The notes below the pieces were generated by a model. The model saw nothing but the letters and a program-made list of their open reading frames with translations. It searched no databases and had not been told where the DNA came from. The translations under genes and the position numbers were made by a program. A stretch of DNA of 7,534 nt from Oscillospiraceae bacterium (GTDB lineage Bacteria; Bacillota; Clostridia; Oscillospirales; Oscillospiraceae), in assembly GCA_016295615.1 (NCBI GenBank), contig JAEDKW010000054.1, positions 1 through 7,534 on the forward strand. Direction: 5' to 3'. Shown piece by piece: positions 1-6,203 of the stretch (position 1 is its first letter; every line of letters starts with the position of its first letter).

Positions 1-82
1 AACTGCGCGTGCGGACGGCGCTGCGGTAGAAGTGCAGCAGCTCCTGCGCGTCTTTCCCGGTGACAAAACGACGTTCTTTCAT
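1..82 (-). CDS. 5' end of an unidentified gene (partial)
   Basis: An ATG at 80-82 opens a frame that runs without a stop to the window edge (27 codons). The visible protein starts MKERRFVTGKDAQELLHFYR and is basic and probably soluble; no signal peptide or membrane segment is seen. A perfect AGGAGG Shine-Dalgarno sits at 89-94, six bases before the start, which supports a real start. The gene begins 29 nt after the stop of the TSUP transporter gene, with no hairpin between them, so the two are probably cotranscribed. Too little is visible to assign a family, and I do not recognise it. Confidence 0.7.
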   Translation of the reverse strand, partial: MKERRFVTGKDAQELLHFYRSAVRTRS

Positions 83-111
83 GGTGCGCCTCCTGTTTCG
101 TGGAATTCTTT

Positions 112-837
112 TTATAGGATGTTCTCAATCAGCGTCATTGCGCCCGAAATGCCGACAAAAAGATAAACTGCCCGCTTGATCACTTCGGCGCTGAGCTGTC
201 TGACGAGCCGCGTGCCGATCGCCCTGCCCAGCAGGATAAACACGATGCCGACCAGGCTGATCGGGATCAGCTCCACCGTATAAAGCCCGTTGGCGACCCT
301 CGCTGCAATGTTGATGCAGTTCGTCACGACAAACAGCGTCTGCATATTGCCGACATACTGCTCGTGGTCCTCGGCGCAGGGCAGGAGGCACAGCGCCATC
401 ATCGGTCCGCCGATACTGAACAGACCCGAAAAAACGCCCGAAACCGCGCTGCACGCAAGCACGACCCCTCGGGTCGGGCGAAGCGACGCCCGTCCGGCAA
501 AGAGCAGATAGTAGAGGGAAAGCGCCAGCAGAAACGCGCCGAAGGCGGCTCCGATCAACCGCAGATCCAGCGACTTGATCAGATTGATCATCACGACGCT
601 GGACAGTGAAAAAACGGCGATCGGCAATGCGATAAACCGAAAGTCCGTTTTGCGGCGGAATTTCCACGCAAGCGAAGCTGTCAGCGCAATACAGATGGAC
701 GTCGATACGGCGGACGCCGTGACCACACCAAACAAATGCGGCAGCACCAGCATCAAAACGACGGCCGCGCCGAAACCCGTCACCGTCTGCACGGTGCCTG
801 CCGCCGCAGCGGTCAGCGCCACAATAAGCCAAGTCAT
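112..837 (-). CDS. TSUP family (TauE/SafE-type) membrane anion exporter
   Basis: This is a 241-residue, almost wholly hydrophobic protein with about seven to eight predicted membrane segments. It carries the two glycine-rich half-repeats of the TSUP (TauE/SafE, DUF81) family: G-x2-Q-x2-TGFG at residues 14-23 in the first helix, and SGVFSGLFSIGGP at 133-145 at the start of the second half. The length is normal for the family. Characterised relatives move sulfite, sulfonates, sulfoacetate or similar small anions across the cytoplasmic membrane, but the substrate cannot be read from this sequence. The ATG at 837 is preceded by a GAGGAAGGG-type ribosome site at about 842-850. The gene lies 57 nt after livF but beyond a strong terminator, and probably has its own promoter (883-911). 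A link to amino-acid uptake is therefore not implied by proximity alone. Confidence 0.9.
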   Translation of the reverse strand: MTWLIVALTAAAAGTVQTVTGFGAAVVLMLVLPHLFGVVTASAVSTSICIALTASLAWKFRRKTDFRFIALPIAVFSLSSVVMINLIKSLDLRLIGAAFGAFLLALSLYYLLFAGRASLRPTRGVVLACSAVSGVFSGLFSIGGPMMALCLLPCAEDHEQYVGNMQTLFVVTNCINIAARVANGLYTVELIPISLVGIVFILLGRAIGTRLVRQLSAEVIKRAVYLFVGISGAMTLIENIL

Positions 838-851
838 AGAATCCCTTCCTC

Positions 852-885
852 AAAAAAACTGTCGGCGGTATGAACCGCCGACAGT
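852..885 (-). terminator. Intrinsic terminator of the liv operon
   Basis: A perfect 12-bp GC-rich inverted repeat (858-869 with 874-885, loop 870-873) is followed, reading the minus strand, by a run of seven T residues at 858-852. This is a canonical Rho-independent terminator. It begins ten bases past the livF stop codon and ends only 14 nt before the TSUP start codon, so it should separate liv transcription from the downstream genes. Its first arm overlaps the -10 box and probable start point of a downstream-facing promoter. Confidence 0.93.
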
Positions 886-911
886 ATAGCATATTTATTT
901 CTTTTTGCCAA
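883..911 (-). promoter_or_regulatory. Extended -10 sigma-A promoter for the TSUP gene
   Basis: Reading the minus strand, TTGGCA (906-911, five of six bases matching TTGACA) is separated by exactly 17 bp from TATACT (883-888, five of six matching TATAAT). A TG one base upstream of the -10 box, with C between, adds an extended -10 element. The spacer is AT-rich. The -35 box lies in the last codons of livF. The predicted start point is near 876, inside the first arm of the terminator, giving a leader of about 39 nt before the TSUP ATG. The prediction comes from motif match only. Confidence 0.72.
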
Positions 912-1605
912 GATACGCTTCCTTGACCGCTTCGTTTTCCAGAAGCTCCGCGCCGGTACCGGTCATCGTAATGCGTCCGGTCTCCATGACGTAGGCATAG
1001 TCCGCGATCTTGAGCGCCATATTGGCGTTCTGCTCGATCAGCAGGATCGTCACGCCCTGACGGTTGATCTCACGGATGATGTCGAAAATGCCCTGCACGA
1101 CGATCGGCGCAAGACCCAGCGACGGCTCATCCATCATCAGGACCTTCGGACGCGCCATCAGACCGCGGCCGACCGCGAGCATCTGCTGCTCACCGCCGGA
1201 GAGCGTGCCGGCAAGCTGCCAGTTTCTCTCTTCCAGACGGGGAAACAGCTCATAGACCCACCGGATGTCCCGTTCGATCCCGTCCTTGTCATTGCGCAGA
1301 TACGCGCCGATCTTGAGGTTTTCCAAAACGGTCATGTCCGGGAAGACGCGGCGTCCCTCGGGAACATGGATGATGCCGGTTTCGATGATGCTCGTGATGG
1401 GCTTGCCGACAAGCTCCGTGTCGTTGTACCTGATCGATCCGCCCTTTGCCTTGACGAGACCGGAGATCGTGCGCAGCGTCGTGGATTTGCCCGCGCCGTT
1501 CGCGCCGATGAGCGTCACGATCTTGCCGTCGGGCACCTCGAGACTGATGCCGCGCAGCGCCTGAATGCCGCCGTAGGCGACCTGAAGGTTTTCGATTTTA
1601 AGCAT
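895..1605 (-). CDS. livF: Branched-chain amino acid ABC transporter ATP-binding protein LivF
   Basis: This is one of the two ATPase subunits that drive the LivHM channel from the cytoplasmic side. Its 236 residues match the usual LivF length. Walker A is GANGAGKST at residues 34-42, the ABC signature is LSGGEQQ at 135-141, and Walker B is VLMMDEP at 155-161. Two LivF hallmarks replace the generic ABC residues: VPEGRRVF at 81-88 at the Q-loop position, and EQNANMAL at 191-198, where Gln192 takes the place of the H-loop histidine. These distinguish it from LivG and are family-typical, not defects. The start codon overlaps the end of livG by 8 nt, so translation is likely coupled. It is the last gene of the operon and is followed at once by a strong terminator. 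Confidence 0.96.
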   Translation of the reverse strand: MLKIENLQVAYGGIQALRGISLEVPDGKIVTLIGANGAGKSTTLRTISGLVKAKGGSIRYNDTELVGKPITSIIETGIIHVPEGRRVFPDMTVLENLKIGAYLRNDKDGIERDIRWVYELFPRLEERNWQLAGTLSGGEQQMLAVGRGLMARPKVLMMDEPSLGLAPIVVQGIFDIIREINRQGVTILLIEQNANMALKIADYAYVMETGRITMTGTGAELLENEAVKEAYLGKKK

Positions 1606-2539
1606 CTTCTTCCACCCCCAGATACGCGTCGATCACGCGCTGATTGTTCTGGATCTCCTCCGGCGTGCCGGAAGCGATCAGCTTGCCGAAGTCGATCACA
1701 TAAATGCGGTCGGCAATGTCCATAACGAGGTCCATGTGATGCTCGATGAGCAGCACGGTCTTGTGGAATCCGTCGCGGATCTCGCGGATAAAGGCTGCCA
1801 GCTCCATCGTTTCCTGCGGGTTCATGCCGGCTGCCGGCTCGTCGAGCAGCAGCAGCTTCGGATTCGTGGCGAGCGCACGGGCGATCTCAAGGCGGCGCTG
1901 TTTTCCGTAAGGCAGGCTGGTCGCCAGCTCCTCCCTGACGTCGTCGAGACCGACGATCTTCAAAAGCTCCAGCACCTCCTCGCGCTGCTGTGCCTCCTCT
2001 TTGGCATTGAGGCGGAAGGTCGCGGAAAAAACATTGGAGGTGCGCAGCATATGCTTTGCGATCAGAACATTGTCAAACACCGTCTGCGATTTCCAGAGGC
2101 GGATGTTCTGGAAGGTACGCGCCATACCGAGCCTGGTGATCCTGTCCGGCGTGGGGTTGAGGACATGGGAGGAAAACGCATACCGGTCGCGTTCTCTTTC
2201 GGCTTTCTCCCGTGCAGCGCGCTCTTCATCGCTCAGACCGTCAAGTCCTTCCGGATGGTAGGCGGCGGTGTATTTTTCCGCATCGCTGCCCTTGTAAGCC
2301 TTCTGCATTTTGCCCTGCGGATGGTTGCGGACGATCGGCTCCTCCATGAAGCTGACCATGCCGTTGGTGGGTTCATAGACGCCGGTGATCGCATTGAACG
2401 CTGTGGTCTTGCCGGCGCCGTTCGGTCCGATGAGCGCGACGATCTCGCCCTCGTTGACCTCCATGGAAAGGTCGTCAACCGCGACAACACCGCCGAACTG
2501 CATCGTGATATTGTCCAGACGAAGTACAGTTTTACTCAT
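1598..2539 (-). CDS. livG: Branched-chain amino acid ABC transporter ATP-binding protein LivG, with an internal insertion
   Basis: This is the second ATPase subunit of the importer and would pair with LivF beneath LivHM. Walker A is GPNGAGKT at 38-45, the Q-loop lies in RTFQNIRL at 141-148 (Gln144), the signature is the LivG form LPYGKQRRLE at 209-218, Walker B is LLLLDEP at 229-235, and the switch histidines are in EHHMDL at 266-271. The NPQET motif at 240-244 is also typical. At 313 residues it is about 55-60 longer than the well-known LivG of about 255. The extra length is a hydrophilic, charged stretch at roughly 72-131, between the strand after Walker A and the Q-loop, including a helix-like EERAAREKAERERDRY segment. 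The reading frame is intact through it. Its ATG overlaps the livM stop by 8 nt, with an AAGGAGG ribosome site inside livM. Confidence 0.95.
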   Translation of the reverse strand: MSKTVLRLDNITMQFGGVVAVDDLSMEVNEGEIVALIGPNGAGKTTAFNAITGVYEPTNGMVSFMEEPIVRNHPQGKMQKAYKGSDAEKYTAAYHPEGLDGLSDEERAAREKAERERDRYAFSSHVLNPTPDRITRLGMARTFQNIRLWKSQTVFDNVLIAKHMLRTSNVFSATFRLNAKEEAQQREEVLELLKIVGLDDVREELATSLPYGKQRRLEIARALATNPKLLLLDEPAAGMNPQETMELAAFIREIRDGFHKTVLLIEHHMDLVMDIADRIYVIDFGKLIASGTPEEIQNNQRVIDAYLGVEEDA

Positions 2540-3653
2540 TTGCGCCGTCCTCCTTCTTTGTGGATTTCGCGCGCTTTCTCAAAAGGTCGGGCAGCTCCTT
2601 GTCGCCCATGATGCCCTTGCGGAAGAAGAGCACCACCACCATGATGATGACGGATACGACCGCCATACGGAAGCCGTTTTTGAAGATGCCGGGAGCGTTG
2701 ATGCCGAGGAAGGTGCCGGAGTCCAGACCGCGCAGCAGCCACTCAAGACTCGCGACGTACAAAAAGCTTGTGAGCACCGAACCGGTGATGGAGCCGATGC
2801 CGCCGATGACGACGATGAGCAGGATCTCATAGGTCATGGTGCTCTTGAACGACAGCGCCTGCACCGCGCCCATGTACATCGCCAGCATGCCGCCGCCGAT
2901 GCCGGCAAAGAACGAGCTGATGATGAAGGCAAGGCGCTTGTGGTGCGCAAGGTTGATGCCCATGGCCTCAGCCGCCACTTCATCGTCGCGGATCGCCTTG
3001 AAGGCGCGGCCGTAGGTGGAGTTCACCAGCAGCACGATGCACGCGATAAACGCGCCGGCAAGCAGCATGTAAGAGCCTGCACGGGCGAAATCGGGATAGC
3101 TCTTGAGCAGGTTCGAGCCGTTGGTGATGGGACCGAGCGCGTTCCACTGGAAGAAGGCGCGCAGGATCTCGGCGAAGCCGAGCGTTGCAATGGCGAGATA
3201 ATCGCTCTTGAGACGCAGCACCGGAAGACCGATCAGATACGCAAACAGCGCCGCGACCAGACCGCCGATGAGCAGCGCCGCGAGCATGCCCACGGTCGTG
3301 CCGACCGTCTCGCCCAAAAAGCCGGAGAAAAACTCCGGAATGGAGAACTGGACAAGACCGCCGTCAAAGTACTGATACACGCCGGCGCGCTTGGCGACGG
3401 GAATGCACAGCACCGCATAGGAATATGCACCGAGGAGCATAAATCCTGCCTGACCGAGAGAAAACAGACCGGTAAAGCCGTTCAAAAGGTTCATCGATAC
3501 GGCAACCAGCGAATACACGCACGCCTTCTTGATGACCTTGATCGCAATGTGATAGCTGGGGAGCATCGAGTCGAGCACGAATGCCGCGGCAAGAAGCGCC
3601 AGCAGGATCACCGCCGTGATGATATGCTCTTTTTGGATCGTTTTTTTCTTCAT
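2532..3653 (-). CDS. livM: Branched-chain amino acid ABC transporter permease LivM
   Basis: This is a membrane channel subunit of 373 residues with roughly eight to ten hydrophobic segments. Diagnostic family stretches are SMNLLNGFTGLFSLGQAGF at 53-71, the KSDYLAIATLGFAEILR stretch at 149-165, and the cytoplasmic coupling loop STYGRAFKAIRDDEVAAEAM at 212-231, which corresponds to the EAA loop that contacts the ATPase subunits. GGIGSITGSV at 284-293 is a further family motif. The start has an AAGGGGG ribosome site just upstream and lies 14 nt after the livH stop. The C-terminus (about 349-373) is a lysine-rich hydrophilic tail expected in the cytoplasm. The gene overlaps livG by 8 nt. Substrate specificity is set mainly by LivJ, so 'branched-chain amino acid' is a family-level label. 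Confidence 0.95.
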   Translation of the reverse strand: MKKKTIQKEHIITAVILLALLAAAFVLDSMLPSYHIAIKVIKKACVYSLVAVSMNLLNGFTGLFSLGQAGFMLLGAYSYAVLCIPVAKRAGVYQYFDGGLVQFSIPEFFSGFLGETVGTTVGMLAALLIGGLVAALFAYLIGLPVLRLKSDYLAIATLGFAEILRAFFQWNALGPITNGSNLLKSYPDFARAGSYMLLAGAFIACIVLLVNSTYGRAFKAIRDDEVAAEAMGINLAHHKRLAFIISSFFAGIGGGMLAMYMGAVQALSFKSTMTYEILLIVVIGGIGSITGSVLTSFLYVASLEWLLRGLDSGTFLGINAPGIFKNGFRMAVVSVIIMVVVLFFRKGIMGDKELPDLLRKRAKSTKKEDGANE

Positions 3654-3667
3654 CGTCCCGCACCCCC

Positions 3668-4537
3668 TTAGACCTTGTCGGTGACTTTCTCACCGAACAG
3701 GCCGGTCGGCTTTACACAAAGCACGATGATAAGAATAACGAACGTGAACGCATCGGAGAAGGTCGTGTAGCCCAGACCCTTGATGATCTCCTCGCAAATG
3801 CCGATGATGAACGCGCCCACGACCGCACCGGGGATCGAGCCGATGCCGCCGAACACCGCCGCGACAAACGCCTTGAGTCCCGGCATACCGCCGGAGGTGA
3901 TCGCAACGGAGGGATAGTTCGTAAAGTACAGCATGGCGCCGACAGCGGCAAGGAAGGAGCCGATGACGAACGTCATGGAAATCACGGAATTGATCTTCAC
4001 GCCCATCAGCTGCGCCGTCTCAAAGTCCTTGGCGGCGGCGCGCATGCCCATGCCGATCCTCGTATGGTTGATGAGATAGACCAGGGCAAATACGAGCGCG
4101 ATCGTCAAAAACGGCGTGATGATCGTCACGCGCTTGGTGGTCTCACCAAAAATCGTAATGGTGTCGGAGATCCACGGAATGGGATGCGTGACCGGCTGAG
4201 GAAGACCGCCGGTGATGTAAAATGCAAGGTTCTGAATGAGATAGCTCACGCCGATGGCTGAGATCATCAGCGACATACGCGGCGCCTGGCGCAGCGGCTT
4301 ATAGGCCACGCGCTCGATCACAAAGCCGAGCACGACCGTCAGAATCAGCACCAGCGGAAGCGCTATGTACATGGGCATCGATGCGCTGGTATAGACCATG
4401 ATAAGACCCGCCACCATGAAAACATCGCCGTGGGCGAAGTTGATCAGGCGCAGAATGCCGTACACCAGCGTATAGCCGATCGCGATCAGCGCATACTGAC
4501 CGCCGGCAGTGACGCCGTTGATAAAATACGGTAGCAT
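3668..4537 (-). CDS. livH: Branched-chain amino acid ABC transporter permease LivH
   Basis: This is the partner channel subunit of LivM, 289 residues, close to the family's usual 290-310. The N-terminus MLPYFINGVTAGGQYALIAI followed by GYTLVYG and INFAHGD (32-38) is the classic LivH start. The coupling loop with RIGMGMRAAAKDFETAQLMG lies at 160-179, and FGGIGSIPGAV at 229-239 is the conserved late motif. I chose the ATG at 4537 over an upstream in-frame start at 4672. It has a strong AGGAGGAG ribosome site at 4543-4550 and begins exactly at the conserved family N-terminus. The longer frame would run through the intercistronic hairpin. It lies 170 nt after livJ and 14 nt before livM. Confidence 0.95.
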   Translation of the reverse strand: MLPYFINGVTAGGQYALIAIGYTLVYGILRLINFAHGDVFMVAGLIMVYTSASMPMYIALPLVLILTVVLGFVIERVAYKPLRQAPRMSLMISAIGVSYLIQNLAFYITGGLPQPVTHPIPWISDTITIFGETTKRVTIITPFLTIALVFALVYLINHTRIGMGMRAAAKDFETAQLMGVKINSVISMTFVIGSFLAAVGAMLYFTNYPSVAITSGGMPGLKAFVAAVFGGIGSIPGAVVGAFIIGICEEIIKGLGYTTFSDAFTFVILIIVLCVKPTGLFGEKVTDKV

Positions 4538-4643
4538 AGGAGCTCCTCCTGTTTTTTCAGTTTCTTTTCCCGTTTTGCCGTAGGGAGCGCAAGCAGTCTC
4601 TGTCCCTGTCTGCCGCGGGAGCAAAACACGGTAAGATACGCCG

Positions 4644-4677
4644 AAAACTTGGCGGGGCTTTCGCCCCGCCAAGTTTT
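4644..4677 (-). terminator. livJ-livH intercistronic stem-loop (partial terminator or mRNA stabiliser)
   Basis: A perfect 15-bp inverted repeat (4644-4658 with 4663-4677) closes a four-base loop that reads GAAA in the minus-strand RNA, a stable GNRA tetraloop. It starts 30 nt after the livJ stop. The arm ends in TTTT followed at once by CGGCG, so the U tract is too short for efficient termination. Because livH-livM-livG-livF have no convincing promoter of their own in the following 106 nt, this is more likely a leaky terminator and/or a 3' stabiliser that makes LivJ more abundant than the membrane subunits. The rest of the 4538-4707 gap shows an A-rich leader before livH and nothing else recognisable. 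Confidence 0.7.
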
Positions 4678-4707
4678 AACTCTTGGGGTTTTGCTGAATT
4701 TTCGGTC

Positions 4708-5898
4708 TCAGTTGACGCCCTGGATCTTGACGAACTCCCATTCGCCGCTTTCGGTATTGGCGGCCTTGATGTACGCGACGTCACGCTTGGCATCGCCGAT
4801 CTCATCGAACTCGATCAGACCGGAAACGCCTTCATAGCTGACAGAGGGCAGCGCCTCGAGAATGGCCTTGGGATCGGTGGAGCCGGCCTTCTCGATCGCC
4901 TGCAGAGCGGTGAAGTAGGCGTCGTAGCCCATCGCGGTCACGGCGGAGACCATGTCGTTGCCGCCGTTGTTGGTCAGCGCGTCGGGATTGGCATTCATCC
5001 ATTCCTTGATGCCCGCGTCGAACTCGGGGTTACCGCCTTCCTGATAGAAGGTCGTGATCTTGACGCTGACGTCCTTACCCTTGGAGCTTTCCACGACCAT
5101 GTTGTTGTCCCAGGTATCGGAACCGAGCAGGTCGCCGGTGTAGCCCTGCGCCGCGGCAGCCTCAATGATCAGCTGCGCATAGTTGGTGGAAACGGGAGCG
5201 AAGATGACGCCTGCGCCGGCGCTCTTGGCGTTGTTGATGTAAGAGACAAAGTTTGCGCTGCCTTCGGGGAAGTCCTCGGCAACAACGGTGCCGCCGAGCG
5301 CCTTAAACGCTTCGGTGAAGTAATAGACGAGACCCTGGTCATAGTCGGAGCCGAGCATGGCCAGCGTATAAGCGGTGGTCACGCCGAGTTCCTTATACGC
5401 ATAGTTCGCAAGAACGGTGCCCTGGAACGGATCGAGGAAGCAGATGCGGTAGTAGACATCGCAGTCGGAAGTGACCTGGGGGTTGGTGCAGGTCACGCCG
5501 ATGGCAGGGATGCCGGCTTCGGAGAAGACCGCGCCGCCCGCCATGGAGACGCCGGAGCCATAGGAGCCGAGAACGACGGAAACGCCGCGGTTCACCAGCT
5601 CAGCGGCAGCGGACGGACCGTTTTCCGCAGTGGTACGGTTGTCAACGATCTCAAGCTTGACCTGATATTCCTCGCCGCCGATGCTGACGGTGGGCTGAAC
5701 ATAGTTGGCATACTGCATGCCAAGGATCTCCTGCTTGCCGCCGGCGCCGTTGTCGCCGGTCTGGGGCTCAAACACGCCGATCTTAACGACCTTTTCGCCG
5801 GAGCTCTGATCGGCAGTGCCGTCGTCGCCGCCGCCGCAGGCAACAAGCGCAAGCGTCATAGCAAGCGCCAGTACAAGTGCAAAAATCTTTTTCATCAT
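4708..5898 (-). CDS. livJ: Branched-chain amino acid-type substrate-binding lipoprotein LivJ
   Basis: This is the extracytoplasmic receptor of the importer, a Peripla_BP_6 (type I periplasmic-binding fold) protein of 396 residues. A lipoprotein signal occupies residues 1-20: two basic residues, a hydrophobic core, then LVA before Cys21, the predicted lipid-anchored residue. A low-complexity GGGDDG linker follows. Mature family features include VVKIGVFEPQTGDNG near 37, VLGSYGSGVSMAG near 109-121 (ligand-contact loop), PAIGVTCTNP near 131-140 and a GYDAY stretch near 324. The start is one of two adjacent ATGs (5898 or 5895). An AAAGGAGG site at 5904-5911 fits both, with 5 or 8 nt spacing. An in-frame start at 5928 lies upstream of that site and is unlikely. 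The ligand could be leucine/isoleucine/valine or another small polar molecule. Confidence 0.94.
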   Translation of the reverse strand: MMKKIFALVLALAMTLALVACGGGDDGTADQSSGEKVVKIGVFEPQTGDNGAGGKQEILGMQYANYVQPTVSIGGEEYQVKLEIVDNRTTAENGPSAAAELVNRGVSVVLGSYGSGVSMAGGAVFSEAGIPAIGVTCTNPQVTSDCDVYYRICFLDPFQGTVLANYAYKELGVTTAYTLAMLGSDYDQGLVYYFTEAFKALGGTVVAEDFPEGSANFVSYINNAKSAGAGVIFAPVSTNYAQLIIEAAAAQGYTGDLLGSDTWDNNMVVESSKGKDVSVKITTFYQEGGNPEFDAGIKEWMNANPDALTNNGGNDMVSAVTAMGYDAYFTALQAIEKAGSTDPKAILEALPSVSYEGVSGLIEFDEIGDAKRDVAYIKAANTESGEWEFVKIQGVN

Positions 5899-5922
5899 AA
5901 AATCCTCCTTTATTGCTTCAAG

Positions 5923-5939
5923 AATCACACTTCGTGATT
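5923..5939 (-). other. 5' leader hairpin of the livJ transcript
   Basis: A 6-bp inverted repeat (5923-5928 with 5934-5939, five-base loop) sits at the predicted transcription start of livJ, about 12 nt upstream of its ribosome site. A hairpin at the extreme 5' end can protect mRNA from 5'-end decay. It is short and AT-rich, so chance is possible. Confidence 0.35.
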
Positions 5940-6140
5940 TGATTCATTATAGCTGAATCCACTTTTCTTCGCAAGAAGCAAAACCGCCAATCTTTTTTCC
6001 TGTTCTGTGATCTTCGTTCCGCTTTTTTCTCCATGGACAAGCCATTTGTCTCCACATGAAGGACAGTTTTTCGGATTACGGGCAGGCTCTTCTAAATTGT
6101 CTTCCAGAAAAAGACATTCGTTTTTCGTTAAACTGCACAA
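5925..6140 (-). CDS. Doubtful small ORF with a CPSCG motif
   Basis: An open frame of 71 codons begins at TTG and ends at TGA (5925-5927). It contains cysteines at positions 2, 9, 26 and 29, the last pair as NCPSCGDKW, which resembles half of a zinc ribbon. Against it: there is no in-frame ATG, no Shine-Dalgarno at the TTG, third positions are only about 38 percent G/C against a clear majority in the neighbours, and its 3' third overlaps the livJ promoter. It is in frame with ftsH and nothing interrupts the frame after the ftsH stop, giving about 96 open codons. It could be a decayed gene remnant or chance; I do not recognise a family. Confidence 0.2.
   Translation of the reverse strand: MCSLTKNECLFLEDNLEEPARNPKNCPSCGDKWLVHGEKSGTKITEQEKRLAVLLLAKKSGFSYNESNHEV
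5946..5974 (-). promoter_or_regulatory. Sigma-A promoter of the liv operon
   Basis: Reading the minus strand, a perfect TATAAT (5946-5951) lies 17 bp after TTGCGA (5969-5974, four of six matching TTGACA). The predicted start is near 5939, giving a leader of about 40 nt to the livJ ATG. The region is clearly more AT-rich than the neighbouring genes. No convincing operator for a named regulator (CodY, Lrp) was recognised, and no T-box-like leader fits in 40 nt. Confidence 0.8.
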
Positions 6141-6148
6141 CGCAAGGC

Positions 6149-6203
6149 GGCGCGCTCCCCCCGCGCCGGCACTCCGGAAAAGCCGGCGGGAAGGATGCGC
6201 GCC
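6149..6203. terminator. Large imperfect hairpin 3' of ftsH
   Basis: Two 22-base arms (6149-6170 and 6182-6203) flank an 11-base loop. Each arm has 7 perfect GC pairs at the outer end, 7 at the inner end, and an 8-position middle with two mismatches and several G-U-type pairs in the minus-strand RNA. The hairpin starts 12 nt after the ftsH stop. No T run follows on the minus strand. On the plus strand it is followed by TGTTTTTGT, so as an intrinsic terminator it is better suited to stopping antisense transcription entering ftsH. It may also mark or protect the ftsH mRNA 3' end. Confidence 0.5.

Noticed and set aside
125..892. Minus-strand open frame overlapping the TSUP gene in another frame
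   Set aside because: It is rich in Arg, Cys and Gly, has no membrane pattern, and lies over the clear TSUP reading frame and the terminator.
895..1605. Missing H-loop histidine and Q-loop glutamine in LivF as possible loss of function
   Set aside because: Glu at the Q-loop position (VPEGRRVF) and Gln at the H-loop position (EQNAN) are normal features of the LivF family.
1736..2611. Plus-strand open frame of 291 codons opposite livG
   Set aside because: It is an antisense shadow of livG caused by GC-rich third positions; no Shine-Dalgarno and no recognisable domain.
2385..3671. Plus-strand open frame of 428 codons opposite livM and the start of livG, with a His/Asp-rich stretch
   Set aside because: It is an exact antisense shadow of livM and livG, whose family motifs are unmistakable. 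The composition (rich in His, Arg, Glu, Ala, Gln) is what a GC-rich gene gives when read backwards, and it has no ribosome site or family match.
4538..4672. N-terminal extension of livH to an upstream in-frame start
   Set aside because: The extension is hydrophilic, runs across the intercistronic hairpin and has no ribosome site, while the ATG at 4537 has a strong one and begins the conserved family N-terminus.
4690..4706. AATTTTC-containing stretch near the livJ end as a CodY-like box
   Set aside because: Only one half resembles the CodY consensus and it lies downstream of livJ, so there is no case for an operator.
5899..5928. N-terminal extension of livJ by ten residues
   Set aside because: It would place the start upstream of the AAAGGAGG site and put acidic residues before an otherwise standard lipoprotein signal.
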